Below are positions 36,401 to 48,400 of a stretch of 64,000 bases of DNA, piece by piece. The position numbers were made by a program, and so were the translations under genes. Numbering within the stretch: the stretch's first letter is position 1; each line of letters opens with the position of its first letter. This DNA is from Owenia fusiformis (Eukaryota; Annelida; Polychaeta; Sabellida; Oweniidae). The stretch lies in contig CAIIXF020000005.1 of the NCBI GenBank assembly GCA_903813345.2, positions 29,267,375-29,331,374 on the forward strand. The letters are read 5' to 3'. Below the pieces are notes generated by a model. The model ran no database searches, was not told where the DNA came from, and was given only the letters and a program-made list of their open reading frames with translations.

Positions 36401-39400
36401 TCGTCCAATACACTGCCTATCCATGCTTCATGCTACGACCTACTTCATATTACCTTTCGACGACCATCTCGCTACAAGCCTTCAACAGAACTTGGAGCAA
36501 CTATATTCGTCAAGATGATGAACAACGAGGACGTTTACATGAACACCTCAGAGAAATGTCCTGCTATCATTCTCCAGCAAGAAGAAGGAGAATGCACTGA
36601 TGGAGACACAGAGCAAGCAGGGATTCAAGAGAGTGCAGACCAGAACTTCAACATGAGTCTGACTGACAACTTTCTCAAGGAGAAGATTTCTGTTCTGATG
36701 AACGAAATGCTTCAAAACAAGCAACAAGAAAGCCCAAGGAACAGTGTAAACACCAGGCACAGCAGTCCTCGGAGGCTTCAACAGGAGGCAAGGTCGGACA
36801 GACCAAGCCCAGCGGCAAGGAATGAATTTGTCAGAAGTCCCCGCAAAAGTTACAGGAGTCCCCGCAGGAGCCCTAGCCCTTGGAGATATCAGGACACCAG
36901 AAGCCATGCAAGTCCCAAGAGACGTGCAAGTCCTTTGAGACGTGGCAGCCCCAGGAGACGTGGGAGACATTCGAGCAGTCGGGACAGAGTTTGGAGCCCT
37001 AGGAGACCAGAACCCAGACGTTATACGCCGGAGAGAAGAGGTCATCATGACCGTCATGGTGAACACAGTCCACGCAGGCGTAGTAGGTCTTACAGTCGTG
37101 AAACTAGTGTCTCTTCTAGTTACACGCCTAGACCACGTGACCCGTCACTTCGTAGCAGCAGAGACAAGCACAGAAGTCCCCATAGGAGACCAAAGTCCCG
37201 CTCTAGAAGCAGAAATCCAGCTGGATGAAACATCTGATTCTTCTAACCTACAAGAATTCCACAGCTGAGAGTAGAAGAATTGGGAAAGTTAACGCACATG
37301 AAATAAGAGCGTTATCAGCCTCATATGCAGTACAGTCGAATGTTAGCCTAACAGAAATATTGAAAAGTTGCTCTTGGGCTCACAACAACACTTTTATCGA
37401 CTTTTATCTGCGTGATGTCACAGTCCTACAAGATGAAGCTAGAAAGCTAGGACCTGTGATGCTGGCTGGAACTGTGTGCGACCTGTAGCAGGTGCAGTAA
37501 GTACACAACAACTTTTTTCACCCCACCTATCCAATATGTTACATGCTATGACATATAATTAAGAGGGAAGTAAGTGATATAAACTGAAGATTTTTTTTAT
37601 TAAATCAACCGTTTATGGAACTTACTTACCTCTTAATTACCAGAGACCCACCCACCTTCCCCGCTTGAGGGAAATTTTTTATATTTTTTTTTTTTGTATC
37701 TTCGAGGTCTCTCGGTAATATGAAGTAGGTCGTAGCATGAAGCATGGATAGGCAGTGTATTGGACGAGTTCATTCACTAATCCGTTCATTCAATAGGGGT
37801 GTTAGACCTTTCGACTAGTCAATTTATTAAGGTAATGGCATATAATTAAGAGGTAAGTAAGTTCCATAAACGGTTGATTTAATAAAAAAATCTTCAATTT
37901 TTTCATTTGTTGATTTTTCAATATTCCTGTATCTGTTACCTATACTAGTTATTTATAACCAAAATCATGCTTGTCATTTCATCTTTGGGCATTGCTGCTT
38001 CCGAGTGCTTTCATTTTGATGCGATCAAATGGTAAAAAGCCAGGTATCGCTGATGCTTTTCATGCTAGAACATTTACCAGAGGGAGAATGCAGTATTCAA
38101 ACACCCACATGCAGACGACAGGGAGTAATCATTATTTACTCACCATTCACTCTTCCGTTACATCATTTGGAGGCACTTTAATTTACATATTTTAAGTTGC
38201 GGCATTTGCAAAATGTATGCGGGACTTGAATGCTTCATAATCATCATGCATGTTGTCATGAAAACTCAAAACAACCAAATTTTAATTTTTTATCATTACA
38301 ATTTTAAAATTTTATTCAGTAACCGAAGTTAATAATGTTGAACATTTTATGATTCGTTACTAGTACTTGTTATTTGAAAATAATATCTCGATAAATAAAC
38401 TATTACATATATACTGAATGGCAGATGAATTAGATTGAAATGTATATTAAAATAGAAATGAAGTATTTTCATTAACACTAAAAATGTAAATAAAGTGCTT
38501 TCAAGTAGTGACAACTCACTATTTATGATTTATTGTTCTTAGTAAGGGAGTCCATGATGGTTCTCAAATATTACACAATATGATTCTAAATGTTTTTTGT
38601 GTGCATTTGATGTATAGATGGCGTCAAAATCTCATCCTTTTAGAATTGGGCTATTTAGTTCTTGGGCTGTTTTTTGCTATTAGCCATATTGGTTCTTGAA
38701 CACACTCAGACATAAGAGATATTTTTGTTTGAAAAGTATGGTGAATAATGAATATCAATAATTCATAATATGACTTTGATAATATGATATTCACAATATT
38801 ACAAAAAAACAAAATGTCTCCATGGTGAATATTTATAGAAGAGTTTTGAAATTTCTCATTTTCTTCACATGGCCTAGTCTCCCTATTCTAAGTCAATATA
38901 TAATCATTGATTCCCTCACAAGAGAACAAACTATTCAACTAGTCTAGGATTATTTTATTTTGTTTTGCCTTGGCGTGTAGAATCGTACATACGATAAGCA
39001 GTTTTAATCTTTACGAGGACGCCATCCAAGAACCTATCGAGGAATTTGACGATCTTTGTGACGCAATCTCTGATCCAACTACACAGTAAGTTTTCTAGAT
39101 TCACATAGCTTCCTATTTTGAATATCAGTTTATGCATAGCTTCAGAAACTCATCAGCAACCTAATGATGGAGCAGCTCAATGTAAGCCACAACTTGGAGC
39201 TTTGCACCAGACTGGGATTCTGGTTGTCATGGACGGCATAGTTCAAGTTTCCTGATTAACATCATGCAATAGAATTTCATTATTATTATAAAAATAATAG
39301 TGTTTGAAGTAAAGCAGCATAAAAATATTTTATTGTACTTTTTCTAAAGGATGCAATATTTCCAAAGCATTTTTCAATGTTTATTTTTTTCAAAATTTTC

Positions 39401-42400
39401 TATACTTTGTACTCTTTTTAATGTTTTCTATATATTTTTCTGTATGTTTCACACTATTTTTGTTAGATATTTTGATATGGGGATTGCTTGTACATGTATG
39501 AATTGGTCTGCAGCTTTTCATGTCAAGCTTTTATAAGGTGGCGTGGATTTAAACCATTTTATCACTCACTATATGAGTCACATATGTATGTTGTTTGTTC
39601 TATATTCTAGAGACATTTATTCTTGAAATGAACTCCTTTACAATTCAGTTTTACATTTTCAAGTATCCATTTAGTAGGTTGTAACAATTTTTGACCATTT
39701 TAAAAATTTGCCTAAAAATCCAAAGAATTTTAAAAAGTTAAAAATTGCTATACAAGAAATAAGGCTTTAATTTGTAATTTTTAAATTGTGAAAAAATTTT
39801 TAAACATATTGTCAATGAGAATTGTTAAAACAGTTTGCCTCCAATTTGATAGTAAGCTCTTTTGATCTTAAATGTGAGTCTTAAAAGAGTCTTATATGGC
39901 AATGATTGAAACCTTATCTTCCCATGGGATCAAACTTCGAGATTAAATTAATGAGGTAATTAAAAAATATAAGTCCTTTATAAATATCTGCATATGAGAC
40001 AATACTGTCTAACTGTTACAGAAGCCAAAACCACCAGAATGTTTGTATGTTTGTAAGTACAATGTGCATTATTAATAAGCCAATTAACATTTAAAATGTT
40101 TGTTTTGATTTATCACAGTATTCTGTTTGAAGCCTTTGGATTCCTTTACTCATCCTTTGATTAGTTTATTGTTATTGTAATAGTTAGGTGGCTTGCTTTT
40201 ATAGTTTGATCATCATTTCAATTCACTTATAAATAGACTGCAATCCTTAGCAATTTCATTTGGTAGATTGCCACAAGACCAAACACATATTCTCATCACA
40301 TTTGGAGAACACAAATATTCAGGGTTTTCACTTTTGATTCCAGGGTTTCTGTGAGCAGACGGACATTCGGACCTGGTAACGTGAATGTTTATGCGTGGTT
40401 TGCATCTACTCCAAACCTTACAAAATGTATATGGCAGATGGCAGTAGACCAACACAAGTACTACTTGGACAGGAAACAAAGCAAGGTCAGTATTTGGGGC
40501 TTTCATATTTGACATTAGAGTATTTGGGGTTCTCTTATTTGACATCAGAATATTTAGGGTTCTCACATTGAACTTCACATTTTCTGTGATCACATAGATA
40601 TTTGCAAAAGTTACATGTTCACAAAAACTTTCTGTATACTGTACTCTGTAAATTTCAAAAAAGTTATCTGCTGTAACTATGTGCTTTCTAGATCTATACA
40701 ATATATCTGTATAGTATACATGTACATGTAGTCTATTCTAAAATGCATCAAATTCTCTATTTACCTGTAAACATAGTCAAAAATATCATTTTACAGGCTA
40801 ACCTCCCCTCTGTTCGAAGCATGAGTGAGATAGCTGCTGATTTATCCATAAGTACCACGTCATTAGCCGCAAGTAGCGCATCGGGTGACAATCTAAGTCG
40901 CAACGGAAGCTCGACCAGTTTGCCAAAAATATCAAGTTCATCACTATTAGAGTGTAAGTGGGAATATTGACCACTGGAATAATATCACTAAGTAATTAAG
41001 GTTCATTTAGATTGAGAACTAGCCTAAATTAATTTCGTAATGGATGTTCATACATTGTTTTGTCTGTGAATGTCAATATTTTGTACTAATTCTTTGAAAG
41101 GTTTTCACAATTTTCGCATTCATTTCACAATTCAAGGTTTGTTCATAGCAATTGGGCTTCTAATTGCCCATACACAAAAGTATCTATTGTGCAAGACAAA
41201 GAAGAACTTTTATGTCATCAAAGTGTGGAGTTGGTTGCAGTTGGTGCTTGGTGTCTGTAAAAATTGGTTAGGTGGTGACATTCTGCATGTTAATGCCTTG
41301 TTTATTTATTGCAGTAAGCATAGAAGAATCTGAAACCACTAAGGCAGCACAGAGAGACATGTATGCTGCTCTAAAGGCTCGTAAAGAGGCCTTAGAGGAG
41401 GCCCTGAGGAAGAAAACTGAGGAATTGAAGTTATTATGTATAAAAGAGGGAGAGATTACGGGGAAGCTACCCAAAGAAACCCCCCTTAACCCCGAAGACC
41501 CAGTGCCTGTTATTAGACGCAGGATTGGGACAGCATTTACTTTGTCACCAAAGTATATTAATTCTGATAAAAACACAAGCAAGGTAGGATTTCAAAATAT
41601 AACATTTGTTTCACGCACACATATGTACTTTTTCATATGAAACTTGACAACTCCTTTTTGTGGCCTCATTTGAATATTTACTGGAATAATTTAACATATT
41701 TTTAGTATATTTGTGTGTTCCTGCAAGATATTTTTTGGTACAGTTGCAACAATTCTGAAATCAGTGAATTAGCAGAAGTAAATATGAGTGAACAACAAAT
41801 GTATGAAGGTCAGTTAGGTCAAATGTGAAATCTAATGCATATGATTAAGAGCCCATGTTTCATTTTCGAAGAAATTGATTTCATTCATAAATCGTTGCAG
41901 TAAATCCATTATCCATTCACGAATCTCCAACTTTTTTTATCAGGAAGAAGATGCGCTGAATTCTATGGAACTTCATTTTGAGATTCAAGCCAAGATCACT
42001 AGTGCTGCACACAGACTGGCTCAGGAACCTGCTGTGAAGAGTATGAGAAAGAAACGCAAGCAAACCTACCAGAAGTCTCACATGAAGGTACATATACATA
42101 TGTTATAATTTTTTTGTGGAATGTGTTCGGTGGTTGATGTCTGTTGTTCTGTATGTGTTTCTATGAAATGTATTGAGATAATGTCCACGAGAAATGAATA
42201 GTGGACAAGTGCAAATGTCTTTTAGATTTTGAACAAGGTTTTTTATATGTTATAAATATAACATTTTACATCTAATTCTTTAACAAGTATTAAAAGTACA
42301 GTATACATGTATCATAAAATAATAAATAACTAATAATACACTGTACTTGTAAATAATATTATATTACAATACAGAATGGGTTTTGATTATATTTTCAGTT

Positions 42401-45400
42401 AAAAGAACTAGAGAAGAAATTGAATGCTTTACGCCTGCAACATGGCAAAGATCAGATCACAATCCAGTCTTCAGTAGAAGGTGGGTGTTGAAACATTTAA
42501 CATATCACAACACACACAAACAAAATATGTACGATTATAAGGGACCCCTGGGTACTAGAATGAATTTTGGGCTATGATTCACCAAATACAATCTTTCACT
42601 TGAATATATTGCAAAAATGTCATAGTTAATTTGGCATCATGAACCATGGTATACATATAGGAAATGGGTCCACCCCAGAGGGGTATTCTCTACCACTCCC
42701 GGCACCATTTCTGGAAAAATGTATTTTGCCCATGATTCTTCAATTGCGATATTTTCTTGAATTTGGCATTATGGCTCTTGATTTATAGAGGAAATGAACC
42801 CAATGTTATCGTTAGATACTGGGATAATATAGTATTGGTAATAGAAGTGGTTTTAATGGTTTTAACATAGATTGTTCAATTTAAATTCTACCAACCCAAG
42901 TCTGTAGAAATGTGTAGTGCCATTCACAATCTTCTAGTGTAACTGCTCTCCAGAAATCATGATTTTATATTTCAAATATTGCGAGGTTTTGTCACAAAAT
43001 ATTACTTGTGATTCATTTTGTACACTCCTTTATAAATCTTTTATCCTCTTTTTGGAATTGCATTTTTTTAAAAAGAAACGGTACAGCTTGAGAAACTAAA
43101 CAAAATTGATTAAGTGCAAGCAAAATTAGGAATGTGCAAGCTGACTTATAGAATCATTTTTCTGAATATGAGCATTTCTAAATGTAGATATTTCCTTCTC
43201 TTAAACCTATCAAAATCCAGAATTGTTATTACTTCACAGTTCACATCTTTCTTTTATATTTGTGTTCACATATTAGTGTATAATCAGATGTAGACCTTAA
43301 CCAAGTGTAGACATGTAATCACTGGTAGACCTATTACCAATTGTAGACCTGTAATCACATGTAAACTTGTTCACATGTGTTTAACCCTTTCAGACCTGAG
43401 TGCATCCGAGGACAGTATGATTGATAGTGGTAGGTGGCTCCCTGGTAGTTAACCCTTGCACTTCAACCCCATTTATTAATTTATTAACATTTCAGTTGTT
43501 ACGTAACAGGCACCCTATACCTCAGATACCATATAACATCCCATTAGTTTTGCTTCAAGATCCTGGATTTCCTCTCTAACTGTTGTTAAATATATAAGGG
43601 GGGGGGGGGGGGTCCAGGGTCTTGAAGCAGGACTAACATTTCATCCATTTTTTGTTGAAATTCAATTCCAATGTTAAAGGGCCTTCCCTTGTTTCAGTAT
43701 GGCAAAACTGGAAAATGATTTTTGTTAATAACAAAAACTATTGTTTAAGAAAAACAAGACCCTTTAATTATTAATACATCTTTGTGGAATAAATAGGAAA
43801 TCCTGCCTGTTTAAAGGGGTACTAGCATTCAGATATTAACTTTATTTACAGTTTTGATCCTTTTTTCCTGAATTTATTTATTTTTTATTGTCAGTTCATG
43901 TTGTCTTGTTGTATATATTGTTGGCTTTCTCAGTGTTTCCCTGGAGATGGTTTACATATATGTGTAAATTACAGTTTTTTGCAGGTATTTATTTTGCCTA
44001 ATTTTTTTTCTCATTGAATGAATATCTATTTTTCTTTGATGGTTGCACATTGTAGGTCTTAATACCAACTAATTGATTTTCTTTTTTTTATGTCACCAAC
44101 ACAAGTGGTGATATATTGTTATAGTCTCCAACGTTTTTGTGGTCAGTGTTCGGCAGTTGGTGTTTGGTGGTTGGTATTTGGTGATCAGTGTCTGTAACAA
44201 ATGGTAGGTGGTGACAATTTGGATGTTAATGCCTTGCCTATGTCTACAAGGTGACATTATTTTTTTTATTTCTCAATGATAAGAGAGGCTAAAAACTGTT
44301 GAAGATTCCTGCACTTTCTATGCTTTTGCCAAACAAATCGGCAACATTTCAGAAAGCACATAGCCCTAACTATACATAAGAAAACATGACATGTCTGATG
44401 TAGTTGCAATTTACCCATATGTCAGAATGTCAGATGTCAGTGCACTTTTATGAATGCCTCAAAACCCGTAAAATAGCCTAGTTATGCCATCTATACTAGC
44501 CAACAAATGCATTGCAATGTTTGTGCATGTATGTATTCATAGCTAGATGATCTTGGAACATATCATCTAGAAGAGCTAAACGTGTCATTTTGTTTTGATT
44601 TTTTAGATTTATTTGTTATATTCAAGGCTTCTTTATTTTTATTTATGTCAGGAACAGTAATATTTTCAGATTTTTCTTTATTCTGACTGAGGGAATGAGG
44701 GGGGGGGGGGGCATTTCATTCCTATTTTATTACTAGCATACACTGGTTATTATAATGCAGCTCTGTCTTTCTCTGTATGAGCTTTTGGATAACATTCATT
44801 GAATGCCCCCCCCCCATGAACTACTAACATGTATGTCTGATCAGTAGAGTTGTAAAATTATGAACATTTGCGAGTTTATGTAATCATTCCCACCAGTTGG
44901 TTAGTTTTGTGGCTTAAAATGAAAGTTGTTTTGCATGTATGTTGCTTTATAGAGAATTTTAGTACAATGAAATATTTCTTGATTGTGTTCTAAGACTTGT
45001 ATTTTATTTTTTGAAATACATGTAAACGATAGACAATGGCTAAGATTCCAACACTTTCATTCACCTTTTTAGTTAACTTGATAAAAACTTTCTGACCAAA
45101 ACAAATTAACGAATTCCAATTGTTCATGAGCGGGACAAATTGCCTTCAAAATTCCATATTGAAATGAAGAAGTCCAGTTTATAGATTGGAAATGATAATA
45201 TGTAAAACAAAAATGTTAAAATAGTGGTTTAAATTGAATTACAGGTTAAACTGGTGTGGTACCTACCTAAGTTTGTAATATAGTTAATATTGTGACTGTG
45301 TTTTTTCAGAAACTGAATACGCCAGTCCTGTACCTTCTCCATTGGTCAGACGACAGGTCAAGGATGCACAAAAGGTCAAGGTCGTGACCTCACCTCAGGT

Positions 45401-48400
45401 TGGTATTATTAAATTATAAAGATGATATATTATAGAAACATTTGTGACGCTAAAGGGCAACAAACAATTATATTTTCGAGTTTATTATGTTTGACATGTT
45501 AAGATGATCAGTGGTTGCTTCTAAAAAAAAGTTTTTACTTCAGTTAAAAGATGTCACCCATATAAAGCAATTTCCTTTAAAATGATTCCCACCCAAAATT
45601 GCATTTCAAAAAATAATTACCACATCAGAGAGTTAATGAAAAACTTAATATGTTTACAGGTGGAGGTTGTTGAAATCCAACAACAACGACAGATGCAAGA
45701 TAATCAGCGAAGGGGCGATGACATTGACATCCCAAGACGGGAGGATATCTCCAGACAAAGGGAGGATATCTCCAGACAAAGGGAGGAAATCTCAAGACAA
45801 AGGGAGGATATTTCGCGTCAGAGGGAGGACACGCATCGTCATAGGGAGGAGAGGCACATGACGCCACCCTCTCAGCACCCATCTAGCGGCAACATGCAGT
45901 CGCATAGACAGGACTCCCGGGGGTCCACCCCTAGCCCTGTTCCCGGAAGGTACATGCAATGATTAAAAATGTCACACATTTTGTCACAAATTGCATGGGA
46001 AAGATTGGAATTAGCAAGGAATAGTATAGAAAAGGTTTTGGTAAACATCAAGAGTTGTATAGAAATGCCTGAAAATCAGACACTCATTCAAGTTTAGAGC
46101 TAAATACGCTAAATAGGCATGAAGAAGGTGCTTAAATTTTATAGAAAGCAGACAGTTCATCCAAGTATGTAGTGGTCTACACTTGGTAGAGAAAAACCAA
46201 GAAATCGACACTTCATTCAAGAATGACACAGAGATCACATGAAATAATCATGGCATTTTAAATATTGGTCATTTACCCATTACAGTTGACCAATTATATC
46301 ATATCGTCTTGTAAAGAGATAGCATACAGAAAAACAAATACATGCAGAAATGCATGGCTCCACTACATGCATGCATCACTACATGCATGACAACAAGCAA
46401 CTATAGTATGTATAAAAACACATTCGTTTTTCTATAATCTGTTAACATTTTTCAAGCTTTCTATTATATTACATTTACTTTTCAATTGGTCAGTCATTAT
46501 GACTCTTGTTGCGTTTTGCTGGAAATTATGTTTTTCTGTTTCTATACCTTGTTGTCAAGGTGATAATCAATTACGAAACTAGACTCAGAATAATACATTA
46601 ACTTTTCTTGTATTGTTTCAGGCACTACACCAGCCAAGGTCAAGCCTATGTGCCAAACTCGGTGTACACAACAAGGACGTCATATCGCTCCCAAATGTAC
46701 CCAACTTTCTCCCAACGCAGCCAAAGTAACTCATCAAATATGTCAGAATACGACAACATTAGGAGCCCTAGTCAAGAACATGGTCCCGGCCATGTGTATC
46801 ACATTAACACAGCAAGAACTGGACGCTATGATAGTGCCGATGAGTTGAAAACCCCAACCCCCATGACCCCTGATCCCTATGGTAGTGGGGTTGATGTGTT
46901 TAGTGAATCTGAGGTGTCTAGTCGCGACAAGCGTAGACATCAACAGCGTACCGCAAGTCTAGATAGAGCATATAGAAGAAGCAATGAAAGTTCTTCTAGT
47001 GTATCAGATGTTGATAGATACGGAAGTTTAGATCGAAGGGGAGATATTGTCATGCTCTCTGAGCTTACCCCATCAAGATTTGGCTGCAAACGTGACTCTC
47101 ACGCAGAGCCAGGGGATGAACCCTCACAATCACAATTAAGCCCTATAACCCGGCACTTTTCAGATAGCAGTGACTATAGTGACCCTCGTACCCCAACAAA
47201 TATACCTCAGGATGACAGGCCAAGGAGTCCCAGGTACATGGGTCCCCTACCTGGACAGATAAGCTCTGGTTATTACCCATCAGGTCCCAATTGGTATGAC
47301 AATAGAGGCCCACATGTCTCTTCCAGTAGGGACTCATCAGAATCTGGAGACTATAGTTATAAACCTAGATTTATAGCAGACACGCCAACACCTCCTATGG
47401 TTAAACATTTGCCTGCTTATTCATACGATTCTAAGGAGTCCTCAAATATACCAGCAGCCCCTCCCAGAGGGACCTCTTCTCAACACCACTCTATTGCAGT
47501 CAAAAACTATGGCCTAGAAACATCAAAACCATTTGAAATGGCCGATGTGTATAAATATAGTGAAAAATTTAGGAGGCAACGGAGTAATGATCAATATGAC
47601 AGTGAGGGAGGGTCATCTCCAAATTTATCTCGGCATATGCCTCCTTCTCCTCAAGTGGCCAGGGGGCGTAGATCGCGGTCACCCTCCCCCTATAGACAAT
47701 CTCCCCATCAGGAAACCCCGGGGTCCCCATATCAAGTCAGGCGGCCAATTCCAGCAGACAACTATGGAAGTAGTTCCAGACCTCAATACAGCACACCACA
47801 AAGTGTTCATTCGCCACATGGAAATAGTGCCTATAATAGCCCCCAAAACCCTCAGTCCACATACTCGACCCCTCAAGGTACACAAGGCAGTCACCAGGGG
47901 GCGTACCAACATCCACAATCCAAAGACAGCGGGAAAAGTAATGGACCATATAATAATAGGTCAGTAGTGAATGGGAGCAGCTATTCTGGAAATTATCAGT
48001 CTGGAGTATTCTGATAACTGGTTTTACTCCCTGCCTAGAACATTCTGATCACTGCCTACACTCCCCCTGCGCTATATGTTTATAGATGTTGTGTGTATTC
48101 GCATTTAGAGCTGGTTTCATTGTCCCATGATTCTCTGTTTATGAGTCACATCAACATTTGATAGGTCAATTGAGGTCATGTGTATAAGGATATACAAACC
48201 TCCTGTGTGTCATTTCAGGATTGTTATCAAATCCTGTCAATTTAAAAAACTAAATACTAGTAGAAGGGAAGGAATTCGATTTCCAAATATAGAAATCCAT
48301 CATGTCTACTTCTCTGTCGACATTTTGTTGACAAGAAATATTTGACAACAATCCTGAAAATAAACTGGTCTAGATATTTGAATTTGCTGTGTACTGCTCT

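Larger units (their letters stand above)
36297..37896 (+). mobile_element. Internally deleted DIRS-type retroelement, ~1.6 kb
   Basis: Inverted terminal repeats (36297-36454 and 37714-37896) are near-identical over ~140 bp inward but differ in their outermost ~20-45 bp. An internal segment at 37547-37639 has one half complementary to the left extremity and the other half to the right extremity. This is the internal complementary region that defines DIRS elements and templates a circular intermediate. Between them lie an Arg/Ser-rich ORF in gag position and the C-terminus of a tyrosine recombinase. Reverse transcriptase, RNase H and most of the recombinase are missing, so it must rely on a full copy elsewhere. 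The left end begins gtttatat; no target duplication is evident, as expected for tyrosine-recombinase integration. Confidence 0.85.
42481..45309. other. Introns 14-15 apart from the microexon, no gene seen
   Basis: Contains G-runs at 43598-43612 and near 44698, a C-run near 44806 and repeat copy D. No additional exon recognised. Confidence 0.5.

Noticed and set aside
36548-37066. 172-codon minus-strand ORF
   Set aside because: It is the antisense shadow of the Arg/Ser-rich gag ORF.
36395-37228. Host SR-family splicing factor gene
   Set aside because: No RRM, and it lies between DIRS inverted repeats and a DIRS recombinase remnant; gag-like ORF is the better explanation.
47533-47967. 144-codon + strand ORF
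   Set aside because: Alternate frame of FRMD4 exon 18.
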